Shown piece by piece: positions 9,761 to 19,364 of a stretch of DNA of 64,000 nt (position 1 is the stretch's first letter; each line of letters opens with the position of its first letter). The notes below the pieces were generated by a model. It was not told where the DNA came from, searched no databases, and saw only the letters and a list, made by a program, of their open reading frames with translations. The position numbers and the translations under genes are program-made. The stretch comes from an uncultured Pseudomonadales bacterium (lineage in GTDB: Bacteria > Pseudomonadota > Gammaproteobacteria > Pseudomonadales > Cellvibrionaceae): assembly GCA_947488935.1 (NCBI GenBank), contig CANLBN010000001.1, positions 496,001 through 560,000 on the forward strand. The letters are read 5' to 3'.

Positions 9761-9844
9761 TTAAAAGCAATAGTAAACTATTGGCCGAACCTTCAATGGC
9801 TTTCGCTCCTGCTCACGCCAATTACCCTCCTCCATGCAGGCAAC
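9761..9844 (-). other. GC-richer segment with a 24-codon frame in the znuA/zur gap
   Basis: The 391-base znuA/zur gap is AT-rich except for about 80 bases here. On the minus strand an ATG at 9835 opens 24 codons (MEEGNWREQERK then PLKVRPIVYYCF), ending in TAA at 9761. There is no ribosome site. The unusual composition suggests an inserted intergenic repeat or a relic rather than a gene, but this cannot be tested from one copy. Confidence 0.3.
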
Positions 9845-9985
9845 AAAAAATACGGTTATTTTAACCCACGAAAGATATTCACGGATTATTTAAAGGCTTT
9901 ATATTTATAGCCGTGTTTACACCAAAAGCGCGTTAATATAGTCGCTTTTAATGCCTGAATTAATAACATACCATTTAAAATGATA

Positions 9986-10000
9986 TGTTATATTATAACA
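9986..10000. promoter_or_regulatory. Zur box upstream of zur-znuCB
   Basis: The perfect palindrome TGTTATA-T-TATAACA matches the known gammaproteobacterial Zur operator core GTTATAnTATAAC. It lies 60 bases before the zur ATG. A further half-site, ATAACATA at 9963-9970, forms an inverted repeat with TATGTTAT at 9984-9991, so two dimers may bind. It is about 320 bases from the znuA start, and no second box was found nearer to znuA. Confidence 0.85.
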
Positions 10001-10059
10001 CTCTCAAGCAAAGAAAATGTAATAGAATATAAGCTAACTCATACTGGTAGAAAATACTT

Positions 10060-10542
10060 ATGTCAAATTGCCATAATCATCAAAGCTGTATTGATGGTGC
10101 CTTGATAGCCGCTCAAACCATTTGCAAACAACACAATGCAAAATTAACAGAGTTAAGGGAGCAAGTGCTTTTATTAATATGGAAAAATCACAAGCCATTG
10201 GGTGCCTATACCTTAATAGAGCAACTATCAGAGCAAACCCAACGCCGTATTGCTCCTCCTACGGTTTATCGCACCTTAGAGTTTTTACTGGATTTAGGAT
10301 TGATTCATCGTATTAACTCTCTTAATGCTTATATTGGCTGTACACAACCTCATTCGCACCAAGGCCAAGATGACGAAGTCCATCATCACAACTACTTTTT
10401 AATCTGTAAAAAGTGTCACCATACCCAAGAGCTTATCGACAAAGACTTATCTGGCAGGATTCAATCCCTCAGTCAAACCTTTGATTTCACCTCTCAGGAT
10501 CAATGGCTAGAAGTTACTGGCTTATGCAGGGAATGTCGTTGA
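10060..10542 (+). CDS. zur: zinc uptake regulator Zur (Fur family)
   Basis: Zinc-dependent repressor of zinc uptake genes. The N-terminal winged helix covers about residues 20-90 (APPTVYRTLEFLLDLGLIHR is the recognition region). The C-terminal dimer domain has a metal-binding histidine cluster (HSHQ, then VHHHNYFLICKKC) and two cysteine pairs, CKKC and CREC, for structural zinc. It is 160 residues, as usual. It is first in the zur-znuC-znuB operon and is therefore autoregulated through the palindrome at 9986-10000. znuC starts 1 base after its stop. Confidence 0.95.
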   Translation: MSNCHNHQSCIDGALIAAQTICKQHNAKLTELREQVLLLIWKNHKPLGAYTLIEQLSEQTQRRIAPPTVYRTLEFLLDLGLIHRINSLNAYIGCTQPHSHQGQDDEVHHHNYFLICKKCHHTQELIDKDLSGRIQSLSQTFDFTSQDQWLEVTGLCRECR

Positions 10543-10543
10543 T

Positions 10544-11308
10544 ATGGAAGAGGATATACTATTAAAAGCCTCTAACCTCTCATTAAAGGACGGCAATAAA
10601 GTATTACTAGATACTATTGACCTATCTATTAAGAGGCGTGAAATAGTTACTATCATTGGCCCGAATGGCGCTGGAAAAACAACTCTACTCAATATTTTAC
10701 TCGGCCTTAGAAAACCAAGTGCTGGCCTAGTTTATAAAAGCGCCAACTGCCAAATTGGCTACATGCCACAAAAAATTCAGCTTAATCCTCTACTACCGCT
10801 CAGTGTAGAGCACTTTTTATCGCTAGCAAGTACTCACTCCAAAACATCAATAGCGCAGATGCATGTAGCCTTAAAAAGAACGGGCGTTGACGCCCTACTA
10901 AAAACAGAAATGGCGAGCCTGTCAGGAGGTGAAGTTCAGCGTGTGCTACTTGCCAGAGCTCTTATAAGAAAGCCCAACCTGCTTGTACTCGACGAACCCG
11001 TGCAAGGCGTCGATCTCAAAGGGCAAGATCAACTGTATAAGCTCATTAGCGACATCCGCGACGAACTCGGTTGTGGGGTATTAATGGTCTCCCACGATTT
11101 ACACCTAGTGATGGCATCAACCGATAATGTTATTTGCTTAAACCAACATATTTGTTGCCACGGGCACCCCGAAAGCGTTTCTAACCATCCCGCTTATATT
11201 GAATTGTTTGGCAACTCAATTAGCCATGTTGCGGCTTACACACACCACCACGATCACGACCATAATTTACACGGTGAGGTTTGCGAGACTACGCTTAAGG
11301 AAAAATAA
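10544..11308 (+). CDS. znuC: zinc ABC transporter ATP-binding protein ZnuC
   Basis: Drives zinc import through ZnuB. Walker A is GPNGAGKTT near residue 40, the signature is LSGGEVQR near 127, Walker B is LLVLDEP near 147, and the switch histidine is in VSHDLH. The C-terminus ends in a histidine-rich tail (HHHDHDHNLH), common in ZnuC proteins. It starts 1 base after zur and shares one base with the znuB start, so the three genes are translationally coupled. Confidence 0.96.
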   Translation: MEEDILLKASNLSLKDGNKVLLDTIDLSIKRREIVTIIGPNGAGKTTLLNILLGLRKPSAGLVYKSANCQIGYMPQKIQLNPLLPLSVEHFLSLASTHSKTSIAQMHVALKRTGVDALLKTEMASLSGGEVQRVLLARALIRKPNLLVLDEPVQGVDLKGQDQLYKLISDIRDELGCGVLMVSHDLHLVMASTDNVICLNQHICCHGHPESVSNHPAYIELFGNSISHVAAYTHHHDHDHNLHGEVCETTLKEK

Positions 11309-12096
11309 TGATAGATTTTTTATGGCTGGCACTTATCGCTGGCACCGGTGTTGCGTTAGTTGCTGCACCCTTAGGTTCTTTTGTTGTATGGCAGCGCCTA
11401 GCATATTTTGGAGATACCTTGGCCCATGCGTCACTGTTAGGCATTGCCTTTAGCTTATTACTCACTATCAATATTCAGCTAGCCATTATCGCCAGCTGTT
11501 TATGTGTGGCATTGTTATTAGTGCTACTGCAAACTCAGCGACAATTACCAAGCGATACCTTACTTGGCATTATTTCCCACTCATCCCTTGCATTAGGTTT
11601 AATTCTTGTCAGTGTCTTTGATACGGGGCGTCTTGATTTAACGCTTTATTTAATTGGCGATATTTTATCAACTTCGCAACATGACGTAATAATGATACTC
11701 ATCGTTTTAGTCATCGTAAGCTCTCTCACTTGGAGATTCTGGAAGCACTTGCTCGCCATCACTGTTAACGAAGAGCTCGCTCAAGTTGAGGGTGTACCCG
11801 TCAAAAAGGTGCGCTTTCTACTTTTATTTATGCTCGCTCTTGTTATTGCCGTTGCTATCAAAGTGGTTGGTGTATTACTAATAACAGCGCTACTTATCAT
11901 ACCTGCCGCTGGGGCAAGATATTTATCAAAGTCTCCAATACAAATGGTATTTATCAGTGGTCTACTAGGGTGTCTATCGGTGTATGCTGGCCTCGCAAGC
12001 TCATTTTATTGGGATACTCCTGCAGGACCATCCATTGTTGCTGGCACAAGCGCATTATTTATACTCTCTTTATTGATAAAGCGGTATTCAACTTAA
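11308..12096 (+). CDS. znuB: zinc ABC transporter permease ZnuB
   Basis: Inner-membrane channel of the zinc importer. The 262 residues form about eight hydrophobic segments. Conserved features of the ZnuB/TroC family are VVWQRLAYFGDTLAHASLLG near the N-terminus and VGVLLITALLIIPAAGARYL late in the protein. Its ATG overlaps the znuC stop. Its 3' end overlaps the convergent exporter gene by 4 bases. Confidence 0.95.
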   Translation: MIDFLWLALIAGTGVALVAAPLGSFVVWQRLAYFGDTLAHASLLGIAFSLLLTINIQLAIIASCLCVALLLVLLQTQRQLPSDTLLGIISHSSLALGLILVSVFDTGRLDLTLYLIGDILSTSQHDVIMILIVLVIVSSLTWRFWKHLLAITVNEELAQVEGVPVKKVRFLLLFMLALVIAVAIKVVGVLLITALLIIPAAGARYLSKSPIQMVFISGLLGCLSVYAGLASSFYWDTPAGPSIVAGTSALFILSLLIKRYST

Positions 12097-12992
12097 TTGG
12101 CTTTGTTGTCAGCAAAAACCTCTGGGTACTGCTGATACAAAATACCACCAATAATTAGGCCTAAACCAATAAGCGTTAAGATCTGAATAGGCTCGCCTAA
12201 TACACTATTAATAATAAAAAGGCTCAACAGTGGGGATAAAAAAATTAACGTGCTAATTTTGCTAACACGATCCGTATAATGCATGGCCAACTGCCAAAAA
12301 ATAAACGCAACACCCATTTCAAAAATGCCGAGGTACAAAGCATATAACCATGTGCTAGCCACACTGTATTCGGCAAATCCGTCAATGAAGAATGTCAGTA
12401 GACATAATATCGGTAATGCTAACAAAAAGCTTTGAAACAGTTTGATCAGTGGCGGTCTTTTATCTCGTGCATTAAGCAGCCAATAGCTCGCCCAAATAAT
12501 CGTGCTTAGTAACGCAAGAAAAATTCCGAATACATCAATGGCCCCAGTAACACCTTTACCACCAAAAGCAATACATACCACACCAAGATACCCCAAAGCT
12601 ATTGCTACCCCATCTCTAAAATTAAGCTTGTGTTTTAAAATAGGAATCGAAAGTAATGTTAATGTGATTGCCCAAGTATAATTAATTGACTGAGCCACTT
12701 GAGCAGGTAGTAAATCATAGGCTTTCAATAAAATAATGTAATATAAAATGGGGTTTAGTACTGCCAATAAAAAAATTGTTTTGGCATGTTGCGGAAAAGT
12801 AGTAATCGCTACAAAAAATTCTCCACGAAATAATAAGCAACTACTAAGAATGAGTAACGAAAAAAGTGATGCCCCAGTCAATAATTGCAGCAATGTCATT
12901 TGCTGCAGGCCAAGCTTGAACGCCGTGGCAACCGTTGACCACATAGCAACTGCAATCAATGCATAAACGACTGCTTTATGGTTTTTTTTCAC
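12093..12992 (-). CDS. EamA/DMT-family transporter
   Basis: Drug/metabolite transporter superfamily protein with about ten hydrophobic segments arranged as two EamA repeats (residues 8-140 and 150-290). Family marks include the early ALIAVAMWSTVATAFKLGL and the second-repeat IIWASYWLLNARD. These proteins usually export small metabolites or amino acids across the inner membrane, and the substrate cannot be assigned. It begins 6 bases after the stop of the amino-acid ABC ATPase gene on the same strand, so it is probably the last gene of that transporter operon. Confidence 0.85.
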   Translation of the reverse strand: MKKNHKAVVYALIAVAMWSTVATAFKLGLQQMTLLQLLTGASLFSLLILSSCLLFRGEFFVAITTFPQHAKTIFLLAVLNPILYYIILLKAYDLLPAQVAQSINYTWAITLTLLSIPILKHKLNFRDGVAIALGYLGVVCIAFGGKGVTGAIDVFGIFLALLSTIIWASYWLLNARDKRPPLIKLFQSFLLALPILCLLTFFIDGFAEYSVASTWLYALYLGIFEMGVAFIFWQLAMHYTDRVSKISTLIFLSPLLSLFIINSVLGEPIQILTLIGLGLIIGGILYQQYPEVFADNKAN

Positions 12993-12998
12993 CGTGCC

Positions 12999-13730
12999 TT
13001 ATCGGACATTTGATAAAAATTTAACGGTATGTTCACTGGTAGGATGATTAATTAACTGGTCAGGTGAATTAATCTCTTCCATACGTCCTTCGTGAAAAAA
13101 AGCGATTCTATCGGAGACATCTCTGGCGAAATTAATCTCGTGAGTGACTAAAATCATTGTCATGCCCTCTTTGGCTAACATACGCATAGTATCTTCTACT
13201 TCACCAACTAATTCTGGATCCAATGCCGAGGTCACTTCGTCAAATAACATATAAGAAGGCTCCATCGCCAAAGCCCTCGCAATAGCCACTCGCTGTTGCT
13301 GCCCACCAGACAATGCACTGGGGTAAGAGTTAAGTTTTTGGCCAAGCCCTACATGTTCCAGTTGCCTCGCCGCTAAATCCATAGCGTCTTTCTTAGACAT
13401 CTTTTTTACTTTGCGAGGAGCTAGAGCGACATTCTCCTGTGCGGTCAGGTGTGGAAACATGTTAAATTGCTGAAAAACCATACCTATTTTTTGGCGCAAC
13501 TTATTCACATCAGTTGATTTGTCGTGAACACCAATCCCGTCGACTAAAATGGAACCAGAATCTATGGGCTCAAGTGCATTAATACAGTAAAGCAATGTTG
13601 ATTTACCTGAGCCGGACGAGCCAATAACGCTCAATACTTCCCCATTGTTAACGGTTAGATCAATGCCTTTTAGAACTTGTAACTCGTCAAAAGATTTTTT
13701 TAAATTTTTTATTTCAATCACTGATTCCAC
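12999..13730 (-). CDS. polar amino-acid ABC transporter ATP-binding protein
   Basis: GlnQ/GltL-type ATPase. Walker A is GSSGSGKST, the Q-loop is GMVFQQFNMFPHLT, the signature is LSGGQQQR and Walker B is YMLFDEVTSALD. The switch histidine lies in VTHEINFARD. The valine after DE is a common variant in this family and does not imply loss of activity. It overlaps the permease gene upstream by 13 bases, forming an operon with the two permeases and the binding protein. Confidence 0.93.
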   Translation of the reverse strand: MESVIEIKNLKKSFDELQVLKGIDLTVNNGEVLSVIGSSGSGKSTLLYCINALEPIDSGSILVDGIGVHDKSTDVNKLRQKIGMVFQQFNMFPHLTAQENVALAPRKVKKMSKKDAMDLAARQLEHVGLGQKLNSYPSALSGGQQQRVAIARALAMEPSYMLFDEVTSALDPELVGEVEDTMRMLAKEGMTMILVTHEINFARDVSDRIAFFHEGRMEEINSPDQLINHPTSEHTVKFLSNVR

Positions 13731-14374
13731 CTTCTTTCTATATAGTCGCTAGCTTTGGAGATAGGATAAGACAAAGCAAAGTAAAACAAGCCTGCTATTG
13801 TTAAAATAACAAAGGTATCCTGTGTCCGAGTAATAAGTATTTGCGATGCCTTTAATAATTCAACATAACCTATCACTGAAACTAGCGCTGAATCTTTAAC
13901 AACACTTAATGCCACACCAATCCATGAAGGGAATACTGCTCTCAAACCAACAGGCCATACAATGTAGCGTAGATCTTGCCAGTAACTTAAGCCTAATGAA
14001 CGCGATGCTTTGCGCAAACTTGCCGGCACGGCTTCGACCCCGCCGCGAGCGACGTTTGCAACAAGCGCCGCGGTATAAACTGAGAGCACAATAGTGCCCG
14101 AAACAAATGCTGGCAGAGGATATCCTGCAATAGAAATAAAACTGTCAAAAAGAATCAGTTGTATAATTAATGGAACACTACGAAAAATATCTAATATCGC
14201 ATTAATAATAAATGTGACAAAGCGATTTCCCTCTGACATCATCCAGCCAAAAACAACACCAAAAGCACTACCAATACCAATAGCTGTCAGAGAAATCTCC
14301 AAGGTCCTTAGCGCAGCCTCTCCAAGAAACAAGAGATCTTTTGGTTGCAGTTCAGAAAAAACATCAATAGCCAT
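13718..14374 (-). CDS. polar amino-acid ABC transporter permease (HisM/GltK type)
   Basis: Inner-membrane permease with about five hydrophobic segments and the family loop GGVEAVPASLRKASRSLGLS. The frame opens at 14407, but the ATG at 14374 has a strong GGGGG ribosome site about 10 bases upstream and follows the preceding permease by 4 bases, so it is preferred. The ribosome site sits inside the last codons (FRGQ) of the preceding permease. The Shine-Dalgarno context is the same 12 bases as that of the porin gene at 5063. Confidence 0.92.
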   Translation of the reverse strand: MAIDVFSELQPKDLLFLGEAALRTLEISLTAIGIGSAFGVVFGWMMSEGNRFVTFIINAILDIFRSVPLIIQLILFDSFISIAGYPLPAFVSGTIVLSVYTAALVANVARGGVEAVPASLRKASRSLGLSYWQDLRYIVWPVGLRAVFPSWIGVALSVVKDSALVSVIGYVELLKASQILITRTQDTFVILTIAGLFYFALSYPISKASDYIERRWNQ

Positions 14375-14378
14375 AACT

Positions 14379-15041
14379 TTACTGCCCCCTAAATAAACGC
14401 CAAGCAATTAGCCGAAATAACAACAACATTAACTTGGCAATACAATAATAAATAATGGCAGTGGCGGCAAAAAACTCAAAGGCGCGGAATGTTTTTGAAT
14501 ATAAAAATTGGGTTTCACCCGACAGCTCTCGCAGACCCACTAACATACCCAATGATGTTAATAACATCACCCAAATAAATTGATTCGTCATCGGGTGCCA
14601 AACTGCACGTAACACTTGAGGAATAACGACATAACATTGGGCTTGCACAAATGTCATGCCTAATGAACGAGCAGAGTTTAGCTGCGAGCCAGGAATAGCT
14701 TTAAACCCACCACGAAATGTTTCTGCCATATAACCGGCGGTATTGAATGCAAGCGCCATCACAACGGTAATGTACGAATCAATAATAATACCGATAGCAC
14801 CTAAGCCAAATTTAAAAAAGAATAATTGAAATAAGGCAGGGGTATTTCTCGCTACCTCAATCCAAACACTGGCAAAAAAACGTGCGATCCAGACTCCCGA
14901 GCTTCTAGCAAAAAACAAGAGTAGCCCAGCGGCTAAACCTATTACCATTGAAATAATAGACACTTCGATCGTGACTAATGATGCTTTCAATAGCTGTGGG
15001 AATGCTTGAAAAACTGGACGCCACAGAAATTCGTAGTCCAT
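14379..15041 (-). CDS. polar amino-acid ABC transporter permease (HisQ/GltJ type)
   Basis: Second permease subunit, 220 residues with about five hydrophobic segments. Family features are WIEVARNTPALFQLFF, the loop FRGGFKAIPGSQLNSARSLGMT, and the late FRLIAWRLFRGQ. With the adjacent permease it forms the heterodimeric channel. The gene follows the binding-protein gene by 123 bases that contain a hairpin. Confidence 0.92.
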   Translation of the reverse strand: MDYEFLWRPVFQAFPQLLKASLVTIEVSIISMVIGLAAGLLLFFARSSGVWIARFFASVWIEVARNTPALFQLFFFKFGLGAIGIIIDSYITVVMALAFNTAGYMAETFRGGFKAIPGSQLNSARSLGMTFVQAQCYVVIPQVLRAVWHPMTNQFIWVMLLTSLGMLVGLRELSGETQFLYSKTFRAFEFFAATAIIYYCIAKLMLLLFRLIAWRLFRGQ

Positions 15042-15134
15042 AAAATATGCCTATCAAAATACGCTTATACTTGAAAAATTATTCAGCTATGCCGCTATTA
15101 TTATGATGTTACGCGACATAGCTTTCCAAGTGGC

Positions 15135-15157
15135 TAACTGCAAGCAAATTGCAGTTA
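15135..15157 (-). repeat. hairpin between binding-protein and permease genes
   Basis: A 9-base perfect stem (TAACTGCAA/TTGCAGTTA) with a 5-base loop lies 8 bases past the binding-protein stop, with no T-run. In ABC operons such hairpins usually stabilise the upstream mRNA so that more binding protein than permease is made. This role is inferred. Confidence 0.55.
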
Positions 15158-15164
15158 ATCAAGA

Positions 15165-15995
15165 CTAGTAATATACGCCTAGAGAAGAAAGGCTAGGAGC
15201 AGTACCGCCCACGTATTTAGAATATATTTCTTGATGACGGCCAGAACGAACCTGTCTGTTGATAAAAATATTTAAATAATTGATCCAGCCAAACTCTTTC
15301 CTTTTGGTCATCATGCCAACAATATCAGCACCAAATGGCGCAACAGGGCCAAGACTAATTTCACCAAATTTACCGGATTTAAGATTATTAGCAGCAACCG
15401 TATCAGTAACAATAATTGCATCAACCTGACCTTGCTTAACAGCTAAAAATGATTCGTTTTCACTTTGAAAGGAAACATATTTACCTTTGCCGCCAGACCA
15501 GTTCTTTTTTTTATGATCTAAAAATTCACTTTCATAGGTTGTACCAACCGCTGCGCCTACACGTAGATCTTTAAGGTCTTCCCAACTATCTACACTAACA
15601 CCTGGAGCCAATACCGCGACAAACTGGAAGACATTATAAGGAATAGTAAAACCAACGGTTTGTGCACGCTCAAGAGTATCGGAAGAAGAAGCAATAGCTA
15701 CGTCTATTTTTCCAGACACTAAAGCAGGGATACGTTCAGCCCAAGTCAAACCAACAACTTTATATTCTATCTTCATGGCGGCTGCAAGGTCCTTGCACAT
15801 CTGTACATCAAAACCCTCTGGATTATTATTGCTATCTCTAAAACCCATCGGGGGAAAGTCCAGAACCACCCCACAACGAACAACACCTTTTTGTAAAACT
15901 TTATCTAGCTGATCAGCCTGTACAGAGCCTGCAAATAGGAATACCCCCATCGTCACGGTGTAAATAACTCTTAATATGAAATTACTCGTCTTCAT
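15165..15995 (-). CDS. amino-acid ABC transporter periplasmic binding protein
   Basis: Extracellular solute-binding protein family 3. A signal peptide of about 27 residues (cleaved after SVQA) precedes GVVRCGVVLDFPPMGF. The ligand-site signature GFDVQMCKDLAAAM follows. Later come SGKIDVAIASSSDTLERA and VGAAVGTTYES. The protein captures an amino acid in the periplasm for the ATPase and permeases downstream. Specificity is not readable. The neighbouring putA and AraC regulator suggest proline or a related amino acid, as an inference from position only. Confidence 0.9.
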   Translation of the reverse strand: MKTSNFILRVIYTVTMGVFLFAGSVQADQLDKVLQKGVVRCGVVLDFPPMGFRDSNNNPEGFDVQMCKDLAAAMKIEYKVVGLTWAERIPALVSGKIDVAIASSSDTLERAQTVGFTIPYNVFQFVAVLAPGVSVDSWEDLKDLRVGAAVGTTYESEFLDHKKKNWSGGKGKYVSFQSENESFLAVKQGQVDAIIVTDTVAANNLKSGKFGEISLGPVAPFGADIVGMMTKRKEFGWINYLNIFINRQVRSGRHQEIYSKYVGGTAPSLSSLGVYY

Positions 15996-16114
15996 TATTT
16001 TCTCCTAATTATTATTAACGATACACGTCGCTTAATTAAACACCATCCACGGGAAAATCACTTGTAAAAAGCTACGATTCAATTGTGCTTTACTTTTATC
16101 CGCCCAAATAGCAC

Positions 16115-19100
16115 TTAAACGGCATTAAGCAAATCAATATTGCCACCAATGGCAGCCACATTATTCGTGATAGTTTTTTCTGTCGCAAAGCGCAGTATAT
16201 AGTGCGGTCCACCCGCTTTTGGTCCAGTACCCGAAAGGCCACAACCACCAAACGGATTAACACCAACAACCGCACCTACTTGATTGCGATTAATGTACAC
16301 ATTACCAACATTAATAGAATGAGCAACCTTTTCGTAAACTGTTTGATTACGAGTATGAATACCCAGTGTCAGCCCGTAACCTTTAGCATTAATATCATCA
16401 ATAAGCTGGTCGAGATCTTGCGACTTGAATCGCACAACGTGCAAAACAGGGCCAAATTGCTCCTCGCCCATCGAGCTTATAGAGTCAATTTCGAATAAAG
16501 TGGGCTCGATGAACGTTCCCCGTCGACAAATCTCTGGCAATGCCGCTTGGAACCATCGCCTGCTAGAAAGCTTCATTTGCTCAATATAATGCTGTAGCTT
16601 TTTTTGTGCTAGACGATCGATCACAGGGCCCACATCGGTGCTTAGAAATTGGGGGTTACCAATCGATAATTGCTTCATCATCCCCTGAATAAGTTCGAGC
16701 ACACGCTCAGCAATATCCTCTTGCACATATAAAACGCGTAGGGCAGAACACCTCTGGCCTGCAGCACTAAAGGCTGAGTGAACAACATCGCGAGCTACCT
16801 GCTCGGGCAAAGCAGTAGAATCCACAATCATTGCATTTAAACCGCCTGTTTCAGCAACAAGTGTGGCAATCGCTGCATTCTCATCACGATTGGTAAGCGA
16901 TTGATTAATGCGCCTCGCCGTTGCGTTTGAGCCTGTAAAGGCAACTCCACTCACTCGGTTATCGCTATGTAGCACCTGGCCCAATACAGCACCAAGGCCA
17001 GGTAAAAACTGTAACGCTCCAGCAGGTAAACCCGACTCAAAAAGTAGCTCGATTGCACGATGAGCAATCAAGGTGGTTGTTTCAGCAGGTTTAGCAATAA
17101 CTGTGTTACCCGCCAGCAATGCTGCTGAAATTTGGCCTATAAAAATAGCTAGGGGATAATTCCACGGGCTAATACAAACAAACACTCCACGCCCTTTGAA
17201 AGACAACTCATTAGTCTCGCCCGTTGGCCCGGGTAATATTACAGGTTCAATCAATTTTTCTCTTGCCTGCTCTGCGTAGTACCGGCAAAAGTCAACGGCC
17301 TCACGTATTTCATCGATCGCATCCTGAACCGTTTTACCCGCTTCACGCTGACAAAGCGCCACCAACTCAGCTTGGTTTAACTCCATACTGGCTGCTAAGG
17401 ACTCCAAAATTTTGCAACGAGCTTCAACGGGCGTGCGCTGCCAGCCCTTGATTGCATTATCTGCAACGTCCAATGCTTGAAGCGCTAGCGACTCATCTGC
17501 ATCGATGTATTCACCCACAAACTGTCCATGATCATAAGGGCTTACCACTTTATTTACCTTACCTTGCATCACCGGTTGACCGTTGATTATTGGGTTAGCC
17601 TGCCATTGTTTATTATTAAAATGCTCAATAGAACTGATAAACGCTTCTCTAGTATGCAGGGTAGTTAAATTAATGCCCCTTGAGTTTTTACGGTGAGTAA
17701 AAATAGAAACAGGGTCAGGAATGGCAGCTGGACTGGCATATTTGCGGGAAAAATCTCTCTCTAGCGGTCGCTTAATCAATGTCTCAATGGACATTTTTGT
17801 ATCGGACAATTGATGAACAAAAGAAGAGTTAGCGCCATTTTCAAGTAAACGCCGGACAAGGTAAGGCAATAAATCTTCATGGCTGCCAACAGGAGCATAA
17901 ATACGAATATGGGTGTCATCTGTTGTTGCGATCACACTATCGTATAAATCATCGCCCATACCGTGTAGCCGCTGAAACTCAAACTCTCTATGTTTAGGCG
18001 CCATAACTTTAATGCTAGATACCGTATGCGCATTATGTGAGGCAAATTGCGGATAAATAGCATCACGTGTTGCATCTGACAGCAAGTAACGTGCGCAGGC
18101 CAGATAGGAGGTATCCGTATATTCTTTGCGAGTAAAAACAGGGTATCCCTCAAACCCTAACACTTGAGCATATTGGATTTCACTATCCCAGTAGGCACCT
18201 TTAACGAGGCGAACCGGGATTTCATCTCCGTAGTTTTTTGCCAACATTGTTAACCAACATAAAACCGGTAAGGCACGCTTCGAGTAAGCTTGAACGACAA
18301 TGCCAAAATTTCCCCAGCTTCGTACTAAGGGTTTGCTGTAAATCGCCTCAAATAAGGCCATGGTTAATTCGAGGCGATCAGCTTCTTCTGCGTCTATGGT
18401 AATACCCACCTTATGCTCAATACCTAAGGCAACTAAGTTTTCTACAGTAGCAACAAGCTCCGTAAGCACTTGGGTTCGATGGGTCTCTTCAAATCGAGGG
18501 TGTAGCGCAGATAGTTTTATCGATAAAGAAGGATGTCGATTGGCATTCGATGAGTTTTCTGCAATTTTTTCTATAGCTGAGCGATAACTTTCATAGTAGC
18601 GGCTTGCTTCATCCGAAGTAATAGCTGATTCACCTAACATATCGTAGGAGTAGTCATAGCCTTTTTTAATATAGGGCTTTGCATTTTTCATCGCCTCTTC
18701 TATCGTACGGCCAAGCACAAAATGCTGCCCCATAATACGCATAGCTTGATCAACGGCCTTTCTAATTATGGGTTTTGTCGAGTTCTTAAAAAATTGAACA
18801 ATGGATGAATCGTCAACATTGACTAAATGCCCCGTCATCATTAAGCCCCAAGTTGAAGCATTAACAAATAGAGTATTATCTTTACTAAAATGGCGACTCC
18901 ATTCTTTACCACTGAGCTTGTCCTCAATGAGAGAATCGACAGTCGCAGCATCAGGAATACGTAGTAATGCTTCTGCTAAGCACATCAGCGTCACCCCATC
19001 CTCGTCATTCAAGGAATACTCCTGTAGCAAATCTTCAAGGTCAAAAAAGGGGGAGTTATCGCTGGACCTTACCTGCTCAATAATATTTTCTGCGGTTTCT

Positions 19101-19264
19101 TTTATACTTAGCCGCTCACTTTCATCAAAAGCCAAATCATATAATTGCTCGATGTAGGCGACTTCATCAATACAATAATAATCAGATATAACTGATGAAA
19201 GCTCCCCTACAGTGAGCCCCAAACTACCTTCTTGCAGTATTTTTTTAATATCGAAATTAGCCAT
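16115..19264 (-). CDS. putA: bifunctional proline dehydrogenase/P5C dehydrogenase PutA
   Basis: Oxidises proline to glutamate in two steps at the inner membrane face. The N-terminal proline dehydrogenase domain (about residues 110-500) contains VRLVKGAYWDSEIQYAQ and FQRLHGMGDDLYD. The aldehyde dehydrogenase domain follows from about 550, with AETGGLNAMIVDS and the catalytic cysteine in SAAGQRCSALRV. At 1049 residues from the ATG at 19264, it is a short type A PutA. It lacks the ribbon-helix-helix DNA-binding domain that makes the E. coli protein its own repressor. An upstream TTG at 19291 is less likely. The AraC-type gene just upstream is a candidate regulator. Confidence 0.95.
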   Translation of the reverse strand: MANFDIKKILQEGSLGLTVGELSSVISDYYCIDEVAYIEQLYDLAFDESERLSIKETAENIIEQVRSSDNSPFFDLEDLLQEYSLNDEDGVTLMCLAEALLRIPDAATVDSLIEDKLSGKEWSRHFSKDNTLFVNASTWGLMMTGHLVNVDDSSIVQFFKNSTKPIIRKAVDQAMRIMGQHFVLGRTIEEAMKNAKPYIKKGYDYSYDMLGESAITSDEASRYYESYRSAIEKIAENSSNANRHPSLSIKLSALHPRFEETHRTQVLTELVATVENLVALGIEHKVGITIDAEEADRLELTMALFEAIYSKPLVRSWGNFGIVVQAYSKRALPVLCWLTMLAKNYGDEIPVRLVKGAYWDSEIQYAQVLGFEGYPVFTRKEYTDTSYLACARYLLSDATRDAIYPQFASHNAHTVSSIKVMAPKHREFEFQRLHGMGDDLYDSVIATTDDTHIRIYAPVGSHEDLLPYLVRRLLENGANSSFVHQLSDTKMSIETLIKRPLERDFSRKYASPAAIPDPVSIFTHRKNSRGINLTTLHTREAFISSIEHFNNKQWQANPIINGQPVMQGKVNKVVSPYDHGQFVGEYIDADESLALQALDVADNAIKGWQRTPVEARCKILESLAASMELNQAELVALCQREAGKTVQDAIDEIREAVDFCRYYAEQAREKLIEPVILPGPTGETNELSFKGRGVFVCISPWNYPLAIFIGQISAALLAGNTVIAKPAETTTLIAHRAIELLFESGLPAGALQFLPGLGAVLGQVLHSDNRVSGVAFTGSNATARRINQSLTNRDENAAIATLVAETGGLNAMIVDSTALPEQVARDVVHSAFSAAGQRCSALRVLYVQEDIAERVLELIQGMMKQLSIGNPQFLSTDVGPVIDRLAQKKLQHYIEQMKLSSRRWFQAALPEICRRGTFIEPTLFEIDSISSMGEEQFGPVLHVVRFKSQDLDQLIDDINAKGYGLTLGIHTRNQTVYEKVAHSINVGNVYINRNQVGAVVGVNPFGGCGLSGTGPKAGGPHYILRFATEKTITNNVAAIGGNIDLLNAV

Positions 19265-19364
19265 GGATGTTCTGCACTCTAAAAGATTCAAAACATTATG
19301 CGGCGAAAAAAAGGAATTAAATTGCAGAAAATTCTTAGTTATTTGTAAAAAATTATGATTTTAC

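Noticed and set aside
13224..13260. DEVTSALD instead of DEPTSALD in the ABC ATPase Walker B region
   Set aside because: A frequent variant in polar amino-acid ATPases. The catalytic glutamate and all other motifs are intact.
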